From NCBI RefSeq assembly GCF_002127325.2, contig NC_035448.2, positions 117,445,426 to 117,509,425 on the forward strand: a stretch of DNA of 64,000 nt, in the 5' to 3' direction. The stretch's first letter is position 1; the number at the start of each line of letters is the position of its first letter. This stretch comes from Helianthus annuus (taxonomy: Eukaryota > Streptophyta > Magnoliopsida > Asterales > Asteraceae). A model generated the notes under the pieces. It saw only the letters and a program-made list of their open reading frames with translations. It did no database searches and was not told the DNA's origin. A program made the position numbers and the translations under genes. Shown piece after piece: positions 11,057 through 21,372 of this stretch.

Positions 11057-11106
11057 TAAACCCTAAGTGTGCAGATAGCCTGGCTTGGTGTGCAGATAGT
11101 GAGAGC
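11040..11106 (-). repeat. Right terminal inverted repeat of the large MULE-like element
   Basis: The reverse complement carries GCACACCAA, TTAGGGTTTA and TACGCTGCG in the order of the left end. It stops directly at the right CTAAAATAA target duplication (11107-11115). Confidence 0.65.
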
Positions 11107-11115
11107 CTAAAATAA

Positions 11116-11760
11116 ATGTAAAATGGAGGGGGTAGAATAGTAAATTTCACACCTTACCCATACCCACGCACAACCATAAAAACCTATTTTTCAACAATTC
11201 GACAGACGTATGTTTTTCAGCCAGTGCCGCCGTACAGAACCCTAGCTGGTAACGATCATTAACAATGTTAGAGGAAAAGAGGCGACGTGATCTCAGGGTA
11301 AACCTTCAATCTCGTTTGCTATTATTATTGTGACGAGATTTCCAGTTCTGTTTTTTCATGAGCTTTCGGTTTTCTTACTTGTATTCGGTTTAATCATGCA
11401 GGGAACTGAAGAACGTACATGTTACTCGATCATAACATGTTGAGAATTCATAGGTACAACTACCTTTTAGATCTGTTGCAAATGACTATAGATTTTGTTG
11501 AGATGTTGTTGATCTTCCTGTTGATTTTGCTGGTGCTTAATTTAATCCAAACAGACCACCATTAGAGATCGTTTTGTTTTCAGTAATATTATAGGTTTTA
11601 CTTGTGTTTCTCTGCTGCTTTCAGAGTTTCGATTAATCACCATTACCGTCCATTTAAGATCTTCACCACCATTTCACAGTATAATATATCTTAGTTTCGG
11701 TAGATGGTAGGTTTCTCTTGCTTGAATGCAGTGTTGGTTTTCTATGTTTGAATCCATAGA
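11116..11760 (+). repeat. R unit, copy 1 (5' flank, first exon, intron)
   Basis: The copy carries GGAGGGGGTAGAATAGTAAA, then an ATG at 11265 opening MLEEKRRRDLR. A donor-like GGTAAAC follows and an acceptor-like CATGCAG ends at 11401. The same order recurs at 27426, 28110 and 30548 (ATG positions). If spliced, the reading frame continues only about 12 more residues to a TGA, so it may be the 5' end of a decayed gene or of a non-coding RNA. It was originally continuous with 2448-2466. Confidence 0.7.
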
Positions 11761-11861
11761 TAGCTAAGTCGAAAGGGCTCGATCTTCCAGAGGGATTTTA
11801 ATTGATTGTTAAATACAACAGTGATTGATTTTCGACAAAAAAAGTTAATTTACTATTGATA

Positions 11862-12305
11862 TATGCTATGTGTGTTGTATGATGTGTACATTAATCATCT
11901 GATGTTTGATGATATAATTCTGTTTTTAGTGTATTGATGGCCATTTATTGGAAATCCTTTTTTTGATAAGTAATTCTGTATATATCTCTTGTAGTTTATT
12001 AATCTTAAACATTGTGATATATATTATTAGTATATGTTATGTGTGTTGTATGATGTACGCATCAATCATCTGATGTCTGATAATATAATTCTGTTTTTAG
12101 ATTATTAATGGTTATTAAATAGTATTTTTTTTTTATATTTTTTTAGTAATTCTGTATATGTATCTTGTGATTCATTAGTTTTAAAGATTATTTTATATAT
12201 TATTCATATATGTTATGGATGTTGTGTGATGTTGATATATACATTAATCATCTGATGTTAGATAATATTTTTCTGTTTATGTCAATGGTTATTAATTAGT
12301 AACTT
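11862..12305 (+). repeat. Three imperfect tandem repeats of about 172 bp
   Basis: Units begin near 11862, 12034 and 12210 with ATATGYTATG and share AATCATCTGATG and TTCTGTTTTTA. They are AT-rich and non-coding and lie between the R-unit start and the exon-like stretch at 12443, so they could be intron sequence. Confidence 0.75.
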
Positions 12306-12442
12306 TTCCCTTTTTAATTAATTCTTACAAGTGTTTGTGTAAACTGCATATATCTCTTGTGATAAATTAGCTTTAAAAATTATTTTATATAATACAAATA
12401 ACGGTGGATTTTGTTAATGGGAGATTGTTTTTGTTTGTTGTA

Positions 12443-13206
12443 GTAATCATAATGGTAAGGGGGCGACTGAAGGTTCCAGTGGAGAGGAAAGTCCTGAGCC
12501 CGGGGAGGTTGGTTCCGGTCAAGGTAGCCGTGGTCAAAGGCGGCATGATGGTTACCCGGGTGGTGGACAGTCATGTATAAGTTGTCGCTGGGATCGAAGG
12601 GGTGATGATTGTGGTCGCTCCTGGCAGTATCGTTGCGGATCTCCTGAACGACCCCGGCAGAAAAGGAGTGAAGGTTCCAGTGGCGAGGAAAGTCCTGAGC
12701 CCCATGAGGCTGGTTTCGGTCAAGGTAGCCGCGGTCAAAGAAGACGCTTGGAAGATCGGGGTGGTTCTCAGCAGTATCATAGTGAATCTCCCGAACAACC
12801 CCAGCAGAAACTTCGAAGAGGAACTGATCCACGTCAGCATCATGGTGAGTCCGGGTCGTCTTATGCTGATGGACCTTCATGGTCATCGGTTCCAGACCTG
12901 TACCAAGCCACACGGGCGCCTCTGCAGCCTGTGACCACATCGCAGCCTATGTTATGTATATTGTATGTATTTGTGCATATATTATGTAGGCTCAAGCTGA
13001 TTTTCAGGGCCTGTCTCAAGCCCATGCCCAGACTGAGATTCTGGCTCATGCGTGGACTTTAGCCAACAATGGGATGTTAGGTTTTAATCCTTATGCTGGT
13101 GCATTGGGACCAATATGGTACAACAATACTATGCTAACAATGTGAACATGCTGAGTGAGCCTATCCTGACTTCTACATGGAAAGATGATCAGTTTGCTGG
13201 AAAAGG
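12443..13206 (+). pseudogene. Broken multi-exon gene of unknown function with an internal duplication
   Basis: After an acceptor-like TTTGTTTGTTGTAG the plus-strand frame is open to about 12950. It contains two hydrophilic direct repeats of about 65 residues, both starting EGSSGEESPEP, followed by GQGSRGQRR and ending in SPERPRQK / SPEQPQQK; both are rich in Arg, Gly, Gln and Glu. After a second acceptor-like TTATGTAG (about 12988) the frame reads AQADFQGLSQAHAQTEILAH, then GFNPYAGALGPIWY. A frameshift near 13120 moves the reading to NNVNMLSEPILTSTWKDDQF. The minus-strand ORF over 12380-12940 is the shadow of the repeats. The family is not recognised. The frameshift and missing start argue for a pseudogene. 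Confidence 0.45.
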
Positions 13207-14720
13207 AGGTCCCTGAAGGTCTAATCACAGGTGGCAGTAGAAAACAAAGTCAATGGTGGCTTTTACTGACACTAGTTAGCTGGAAAAGGAGCTCCCTGAA
13301 GGTCTAATCACTCTTGAAGATAATCCTTTCTTCTATCTCAATATGGTGTGATTGGTTCTTGTCATTAAAACTAGAAACAAGTGTAGACCGTGTTTGTTTT
13401 TACCGCGAATACAATTGGCAAACTTAATTTTTCACCTCCTTGAAGGGACTACAAGTCCAAGAAATTCCGGAGTCATTTGGTACTATGATATTACTAGGAA
13501 AATTGGAGATGAAGCATGCTTTACTTTATCTAGTGAAATGCCCCAGTCATTTGGTATTTTGATACTCTCCCTAATTTGTAATGCCTCTTTTTAGCTCTTG
13601 TTTCCTTATTTCTATTTTATTCGATCTTCTTTTGAGTTTATTATTGTAACCAAAATTCCATATTGGCTTACTTGTAATAGGTTTGGTCATGAGAACGCAT
13701 ATAGTAATCGTTTATAACATGTTGATTTTTCACAGCGTTAGTACAAGAATCCGGTGCTATTTGACTGCACATGGCAATGTTAAACTTTAAAATACTGAAA
13801 TTTCAATTCAACTATACCTCTTATATCATTTGTAAATGAATGACGCTTTTACTGTAAACTTTTTTGAGATATTGTTGATCTATCATCTGATTTCGCTTGT
13901 ACTTTATTAACGGATTGTTGATTCTGGAATATAGACCGTATTACTATTCGTATTCCTATTCCTATTCCTGTACACAATGGTGTGTATGAGCTGAATCCAA
14001 AACCCAACATTTTCAATGCATACGAGCTGATACGGTCCGTATTGTCCTAAAACTAATAATATGTGGTGACCTCACTATGCGAATCGTATGGTCTGCTGAC
14101 CAAAAGTATTATTGTCCGTATTGCAGTGAAATTTAGAATATGTGATAATGTCATAATACAGATCATATGTCCAGATGATCAAACTTGATAGAGTCTATAT
14201 TATGCTTCTGGCATAAACCAGTCTTGCTAGGATAAGCATTTTAAATATGTTTTAAACCCGCAAGAAGACTTAAAATAAAGTTGTAAATCAGAGACATAAA
14301 ACACAAGGTTAAGAGGATCAAGGAACCTAAGGAAACACCACACTTGTTTTACTCAATGCCGTTTACAAAAATTAATTAATAAAATGTGATTTGTCAAAAG
14401 TTTGGAAAATAAGCCGGCACAAAATGGTAGTCGGTATGGACCTAAACAACATGGAGGTGTTTCTGTTTTTAAACAATCACAGGTGAAGTGATATTCGAGA
14501 TCTTTGGTCTGCTGCTTCATTTGGTCTGGGGTGTGACGTGTGAATGGAAATTACTCGTGTATGAAGAAAATTGTCAATTAGATTTCATCATATGTGCTCT
14601 AATACAAATCTTTGATATGCACACGAGTGACAAACAAATCTAACTCTTTAAGATGACAAACTAGTAATCGGATTTTCATTTCTATAAAATGAGTTAGTAA
14701 ATTAATCAAACTCATAATTT
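13207..14720. other. No gene seen; R-unit intron remnant and degenerate repeats
   Basis: 13700-13930 is a diverged copy of the R-unit segment around GACTGCACATGG also found at 28300 and 30750. At 13200-13310 a GGAGGTCCCTGAAGGTCTAA motif is present twice. The rest is AT-rich without a convincing reading frame. Confidence 0.6.
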
Positions 14721-15372
14721 TAACGGGAGGTCCGGATTCGGATCTTGAACACAAGAACGTGATTTCTTGTTTCGGATGCGGTAGCGAGTGCGGAATCCAA
14801 GCTACAACACAAACCGAGTGAGAGAATGTAATGCACAATAAGATTCACCCTTAAACAATTCCGTGTATTGATTTCTATAGAGTTTCGGTACAATATTCGA
14901 ACAATACAAAGCTCCGATCATTCTCACACTCTCAGTTTTTGAATGAATCCTATCCTGTTGTATTTATAGGCGATACATCACGTTACACGCGAAACAAAAT
15001 ACTACGTATGAAACAAGACGAAGCAGGCACTAAATATTTGCTATATGTTACACGAACTAGACCATGTTCACACATATATTTTGTGTGTCTCATGTATTTC
15101 GTGTGTGCATGCATGTTTACATATATTTCATGCGATTCATACAATTCATGCACTACTGTTTTGTGTGTATTTATAAAGATACATGCATGTGTTCAATAAT
15201 CATGACATCATCATCATGATGTCATGATGATGTCAGTCTCGTTTCGTATCGTTGTCTTCGTCACTTGTATCTCATATGCCGAGTCAAACCGACGGAGGAA
15301 CGCCGTCGCCTTCGGTCGCGACTTTAACAGTCTCGAACGTCACTAGCGGCATCCACACTAATTGCATCAACA
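14721..15372 (-). repeat. Minus-strand Copia LTR H
   Basis: The reverse complement starts TGTTGATGCAATTAGTG next to the purine tract AATGGGGAATT and ends near CCGGACCTCC. The size is about 650 bp. The inner end lacks a clear CA and no primer-binding site follows, so the LTR is either a 3' LTR of an otherwise lost element or slightly truncated. It contains the ATGATGTCATGATGATGTCA palindromic stretch (15205-15238) also found in LTR B and LTR E. Confidence 0.7.
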
Positions 15373-16009
15373 AATTCCCCATTGGATGATGCTCATGATG
15401 TTCGACTTCACACACACTGACGGATCTTGAGAACATCTTCACTTGTCACAGACAGTAGGTGCATCAACAAGCTCCCCCTTGAATGTGGCTTGTGAATCTG
15501 TTGATCTTCAAAGCTTCAGATCCTCGTGGTGTTGATGAATGGTCAACTGCAACTTGATTATCTTCATCCTCTTGATCCACTGATTGCATCCATGTTGTGT
15601 CATCAATTCATAGCTTGTCCTTTGACACATTCTATTTGCCTATAGCTTGCTTGAATGCTACATCTGCACACACGAGAAAGCTAAACGCGTAATGAGAACA
15701 ACCGCTAGGGTTGTAATCAATCTTAGAGAATTTTCAACTGAAAACCTCACTAAGGATTGATATTAAACAGTATTAACTGACCACACACATGGGAGACCAA
15801 CTTTTATTCAACTACCAACCGTCAATATTTTGAAAGTTTCAAAATTGTTCAATTTTAGATCTTTAACTTTCAAAATTTGTCAACTTCGACCATTTATGAA
15901 GATTCGATTGTTTTCCGGCTTACAAACAGGTTTTAGATGGATATGATTCGAGTCAACATCGGTCAATAAATATAAGGTAGAAACAAAATGGCTGAGTTAG
16001 TGAGATACG
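15373..16009 (-). mobile_element. Copia tail fragment, minus strand
   Basis: This is the reverse complement of the stretch just upstream of a Copia 3' LTR: a purine tract, GCATCAACAAGCTCCCCCTT (15462-15481 region), then the segment with GGTTTTAGATGGATATGATT. It is paralogous to 51776-52426. No coding part of the element remains. Confidence 0.8.
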
Positions 16010-16158
16010 TGATCTGATAACTATTTGGGTATGGAAATATTGCGCTCTCCTCAATATATTCCTTTTTATGTGAGGTGGCATCATCTTTCTATGTAAGGGG
16101 TAATTGATAACAAGACTAAAACAAAATGTAAAACAGAGGGGGTAGAATAGTAAATTTC
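16010..16158 (+). repeat. R unit, copy 2, left half
   Basis: The half runs from CTATTTGGGTATGG through GAGGTGGCATCATC to GGTAGAATAGTAAATTTC, where Copia D begins. The right half resumes at 27305 after the element, with ATTTC repeated. Confidence 0.85.
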
Positions 16159-16785
16159 TTTTGGTGCACTTGTGTCTGTACTTTGTCTGTATTCGGTCTA
16201 TATGTAAACAATGTCCTAGTTAGTCTGTAAGTTGACCGAGTCAACCATCCTCCGGATTGACTTGGTAAATAGTTAGATATATGGTTGTTTGTCTCGAAGG
16301 ATAAGAGATCGAAGGATGATGTGGATCCTTCGATCTCCTCGAAAGATATGCTTCGATTGATGGACCTCGAAAGATCATCTTTCGAGGTCCCTGTGAATCC
16401 TTCGATAACATTGTAATCGATAGATGATCCTTCGACCATCTATCGAATCCTTCGGACATGTCAACCTGGGCTGGGTATATATATACCCATGCAGTGTATG
16501 TGAGAAGATAGATGCACACAGACAGAAAGATAGAGAGTTTCTTTGAGAGCATTCTGTCCGAAACACACACACACATAGTGAGAGTTTGCAAGTTAGATTT
16601 GTAAACATTGTGCTTGTAACCGAAACCTTCATACGTATTAATACAGTGGTGTTAATCGGTGAACCCTTGTGTGTTTGTGTTTATACTTGTCTCATCCCGG
16701 TTTGCTTGCTAGCTTGGATTCCGCACTCGCTAGTGGGTTAGTATAACAAGGTTTAGGTTCGTCATCCTCCGGAAAGGGACCTATA
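16159..16785 (+). repeat. 5' LTR of Copia D
   Basis: It starts TTTTGGTGCAC (the 3' LTR has TGTTGGTGCAC) and ends GGGACCTATA, not CA as in LTRs A-C. It contains a dense series of CTTTCGA/TCGAAAG motifs, a near-perfect 14-bp hairpin at 16362-16390 and a TATATATATA promoter stretch near 16479. Confidence 0.93.
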
Positions 16786-16787
16786 AG

Positions 16788-16799
16788 TGGTATCAGAGC
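16788..16799 (+). promoter_or_regulatory. Primer-binding site (initiator tRNA-Met), element D
   Basis: TGGTATCAGAGC, two bases after the LTR, complements the 3' end of plant initiator tRNA-Met, the usual Copia primer. The same sequence follows the 5' LTRs of A and B. Confidence 0.93.
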
Positions 16800-17615
16800 C
16801 GTGGCTCTTTACCTTGTTTAAAACCGGGTTTGTTCAAGTTCTTGGTGTGTTTGGACACTAGGTTTAGCACCCGTTTTGGTGGTTTTTCTTGCATCTTAAA
16901 ACTGAAAAACGAGTTCTAAACCTTCGGGAGTGTTCTAGGTTGGGTTGGGTAACTTGAAAACTTGTTTTTAAGTGACTTTGAATTTTCCGGCCATATTTCC
17001 GGTTATCTCCGGTGACTGGACTTGTTGGATAAGATTTGCCTTTTTGGGAAATCTTGTTTGAAAGTCAAAAAGTTGGTGAAAAATCGTGTGCAGAACATCC
17101 CTTCTGCCGAAAGTTGGTACACCAACCTGTCACCTTTTTCACCAACCTGTCACCTTTTCAGTTGTGTCAGAGCTCTTCGAAAGATATCCTTCGACATCGA
17201 AAGATAATCTTTCGATCAAGGAGGCTCGACAGATATCCATCCTTCGAATATCCTTCGAAGCCTGTGTTCTATCTTTCGAGCCAAGGAATCTTGTCGTAGG
17301 ATACATCTTTCGAGCTACTGTTACTCTACGAAAGATAAGGATCCTTCGTATTGGTGAATCTTTCGAGATCTGTGTTCGAAATATAAGGAGAATCTTTTGA
17401 AATCATCTTTCGAAAGATAAGGATCCTTCGTGTGGTCAATCCTTCGAAGTCAATCTTTCGAAGTCTTTGCTCGAAACTCAACAGTGATCGTTCGAACACT
17501 GTTGATCATTCGAACAAGTATTGATCTTTCGAACCAGGTTGTATCTTTCATTTCGGGTCTGTTTGCATTTAACAGTTTGTGTTTGTGTAGGTTTTTCTAT
17601 TAATATTTGATCAAA
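16800..17615 (+). promoter_or_regulatory. Leader of Copia D with TTCGA motif cluster
   Basis: An 816-base leader before the gag ATG. Between 17165 and 17560 about 18 copies of TTTCGA/TTCGAA-type motifs occur, often as ATCTTTCGA and its complement. The same motif fills the LTR. Short ORFs at 17022-17400 are not conserved and look like chance. Possible roles are enhancer, packaging signal or RNA structure; none is proven. Confidence 0.6.
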
Positions 17616-20600
17616 ATGAGTTGTACAAGTCCTTGGGATTGGAGTTTGAACTCACAATCTAATCAAGAACTAACTTCTGCTGATGCTTGGGCAAAAAGTA
17701 TGTTTCCACCGCCATCAATCAGTCCAAGTCAATAGGCGTTGGTCTCCAATCAAAGTCAAAGCATTCAAAACCTTTTGATTAGTGAAAGTGAAACGGGAAG
17801 CAACAATCGTCCACCGAAGTTGAATCACATGAACGATTTTCCATCATGGAAAAACCGTTTTCACACGTATGTTCAAGGGCAAAGCACCGATCTTTGGACG
17901 TGTTTCATCAATGCGTTCAATACTAATCTTGAAACTGCTGCGTCCACTTCAGAAGGTTATGCCAACATGCTGGAAAATGACAAGAAGGCTTATGAATTGG
18001 AGAAAAAGGCCTTTGCTACACTTACACAAGCACTCAGCAAAGATATCTATCATCAGTTCTCATACTGCAAAACCACGAAAACGTTGTGGGATGCCTTAGT
18101 AGCTAGAGGAGAAGGCAATGCAGCAGCTCGAAAGTCTCGTCATGATTTGTTGAAGAAAGAGTTTAAATCGTTTCAGTTTTTGGAAAACGAAACTCTAAAT
18201 GATATGACAACCCGTTTCTATCATCTGATCAGTGAAATGTGTGCTTATGGGGTTGTTTCTACTCAACTAGACATGGTGAATAGGTTTGCTGACGCTTTGC
18301 CTCCAAAATGGAGTTCATTTATTGAGTTGTTGAAGCACACTGGAACTCTAGACACGGTTAACATCTACGAGTTCATTCAGAAGCTGGAACATAAAAATGA
18401 TGAAGAAATCAGGAAAGCAAGGCGTGCTCCAGCTCCTCAGAATACAGAAATGTACCTTCCAGGCTTCGATGTTTTGGCAAGATCTGCTGCAGCTCAGCAA
18501 CAGCAACCTAAGCTGCAAACTGCATTTGTGTCCAACACAAGTTCCTTTCCGTTTCCTCAGTCAACGCCTGCTCCACCACAACCTCAATTCGATCCGAGGT
18601 CTTACATTCCTGTTCCAACACAGCCACAAGTCCAACCTCCACAACAACAACAGCAGGCTCATTATACAAACAATCCTCAACCTCAAAATCCTCACACAAT
18701 CCGAGTCGACAATTCAAACCTTTCACACCTTAGCATTGAAGTTGCTAAGGAGCACATGGAAATTATTAATACAATGGTCAGTGCTTATTGTGGTTTGGTA
18801 GCAGGTCAGCTTGGAAACATCAACATGACCAATGAAGATTATCAACAGATCGACAAGGAAGAAATGGAGTTGATGGATATTAAGTGGGCTTTTGCAAGTG
18901 CGGTTAGAAGGGCCAAAGACTTCATGGCTCGTACTGGTAGAACTTCGTTGGAAGGAAAGAAAGATACGAAGTATGGGTTTGATATCAACGCCGTGACATG
19001 CTTCAACTGTGGTAACAAAGGGCACTTCAAACGTGAGTGCACTCTACCAACAAAACATGGCAATCACAACCCCTTCAGAAACCAGACGAGTACGACAAAT
19101 GTGAATGCCCAACAAGAAAACCGTGAGAGGAGGATGGTGGCAGTTAATAACAATCAGGGCCAGCCTGGAACTTCAAATCCCAATCGGGCCTTGGCTGTTC
19201 AAGCAGATGAGGGATGTGACTGGTCAGTGCAGTTTGGTGATGATGATCAGAGAAGTGGAACAGCTTGTTATGCAAAGATCATCGAGCCTGTTCATAAAGA
19301 AGAATCTTCTGGAAGTGATGACAGTTCTGGTTATTCTGGAAGTTCGGATGAAGAAGGCTCTGTTTCTGGGGATAATCACTCAGAGTCTGATGAGAAGGAG
19401 GAAGAAGGTGAAGATATTCAGGATCTTCTGAATGAAGCTGATGAGCTTAAATGTCAGAAATCGATTCTGATTAGGAAGGCGGATACTGCATCAAAGGAAA
19501 TGGAAAAGTTGTTTTCTGAAGATGGAGCTTTTTCTTCTCAAACTGCCTTTATGGCAAACGGTTCAGCCTCTTCTAGTCAGGTAAATTCTGAACCTCCTGC
19601 TCCTAGTGTTTGTAAATCATGTGCTGATATGAAGCTTGAATCAGAAAAGCTTCATAGTCATAATCAGAATTTGGTTATTGAACTGTCGAAATGCAAAGAG
19701 GCAAACATGGCTTTAACTCGGAATGAAAAAGAATTTAAATCTGTAATAGAAACATTAAAGAAAAATGTGTCCGAGGTTAACAAAGTAGTTTACCACAAGC
19801 AAGTAAGTATAAATGAATATATTAACATTGTGGAAGAAACTAAAAAGCAATTAGCCATTGCCCAATGCGAGCATGATGCGATCAAACAGAAATTGGATAG
19901 TTATTCTAACTCCCAATTTGTACTTGATCACATCATCGATGTTCAACAACCGAAGGGAAATCAGAAAGGCATAGGGTACAAGAAATGTCCGCCCCCTTTG
20001 ATGAACAATTATACCAAGATGCCTGATGAGGAGGAAATGCCTCGGTATGAACCCAGTGTGCCTCTAGATGTTGAGGAATTTGCTACTGGCCTAGGGTTCA
20101 AACCGGAAAATTCATCCTCTAAGCAACAAGAAACGTCATCATCCGTGAAGCAAAGTCCTCCAACCATTGAGGACTATGATTCTTCAGATGATGAATCAGA
20201 TGTGAATGACAAGGATGAATCACTTGATGAAACGAGAGGAGTAGAAATTCCAATTGAGAATCATATTCTTTGTGATCCTCCTACTCCTGTCGTGCAACCT
20301 GTTGCCAAGCAAGTGATAGATCCTGTCAAAGCTGTCAAAGATGTCGGGAATGACAAGGAAAGTATGTTTGCTGTTAAAGGTGATAATGTGTTGTATACTT
20401 TGGTCGGTGATAGTAAAATTTATTCAAACAAAGATTTTCCAATCAAAAATGTCAATCAATCCTTGATTGACAAAGTGTTTGAAGATACTACTAATAAATT
20501 TTTGGGAAAGACCATTCCAGGAGTTGTGGTAACACAATGTGATCCTGTTCCAAAATCAGAAATTAGAAAACAATTTGGAAACCAAAAGTCACCGACAAAG

Positions 20601-21350
20601 CAACAACCAATTGCTTTTAAGGGTAAACAACAACAACGAGCTCCAAAGCCAAAGGCTAAGGTTGAATCAAAAGGAGCTCGTTACAAGAAGAAAGAAAAAG
20701 ATGTTAAATTTGTAGCTTCAAAGGGTACAGATAAAATTGAGACTTTTGAAAACAAATCAAACACTGATTATGTACAACAAGTCAAGATTTTGAAACGTAA
20801 CAGTGATAACAATTACACCCAACACACAAACGGGTGTGATGAAAGAGCAAGTACCTCAGGTTCTACAGGTTCGACATCTGCTAGTCGATCAAGTTCTCCT
20901 AAGTTTGTTGAAAGGAGAACTTGTTTCAAATGTGGGAAGGTTGGGCACATCATTAAAGACTGCACAAACTTGCCCAAACCAAATTTTGTTGAAAGAACCC
21001 CTTCTGAACAAGGTCACTCACAACGTCGTTCTGTTTCTCCAAAACATGATAAAAGAACTGTTAAGGAACAAGAAACGAAACAACGACGTCATAACATCAA
21101 AGCTGTTGAAAAGGCTTTAAAATCTGAAGTCAAAACAGTTAAAAGAAAACCTAGTTTGTCACAACCATTAAAGTCAGAAACTGTACATAATACACAATCT
21201 GGTAAACAAAGACAAACTTGGAGATCTAAAAAGAGTGATAGTTCAGGGGGAGTTAATGTGTTTGAAAACCATCAACAGATCGAGCTCACGTTTCGTGATG
21301 CTCAGGGACGACCCAAGACCACTAAGGCTTGGGTCCCCATTCTCAACTGA
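17616..21350 (+). pseudogene. gag: Long Gag of Copia D (two zinc knuckles, premature TAG)
   Basis: Gag packages the element RNA into virus-like particles. ATG 17616 is chosen because element E starts with the same residues (MSCTSPWDW). The frame runs 1,244 codons to TGA, with a TAG at codon 40 (17733); element A has Trp at the matching place, so TGG to TAG is likely. The capsid-type region spans about residues 50-250. The first CCHC knuckle, CFNCGNKGHFKREC, starts near residue 462; an acidic Ser/Glu-rich stretch and a coiled coil (about 660-780) follow. A second knuckle, CFKCGKVGHIIKDC, starts near residue 1103, then a basic tail. At 1,244 residues it is far longer than common Copia Gag. Residues 656 onward lie in the proposed intron (19581-21372). 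Confidence 0.88.
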
Positions 21351-21372
21351 TGTTTTTAAATGACATGTGCAG
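19581..21372 (+). other. Candidate retained intron encoding the Gag C-terminal extension (element D)
   Basis: The donor-like CAG|GTAAAT lies at 19578-19586, in phase 0 of gag. The acceptor-like ACATGTGCAG|GATG ends at 21372, in phase 0 of pol. Removing these 1,792 bases joins 655 Gag codons in frame to the protease start. Without splicing, pol sits one frame off gag, behind a TGA at 21361, with no ATG. Elements A and E have equivalent sites at equivalent positions. Known comparison: Drosophila copia and several Arabidopsis Copia elements use alternative splicing to separate Gag from Gag-Pol. Splicing here is inferred from sequence only. Confidence 0.6.

Noticed and set aside
12380..12940. Minus-strand 186-codon ORF
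   Set aside because: It mirrors the plus-strand exon repeats; splice-like signals and repeat structure fit the plus strand better.
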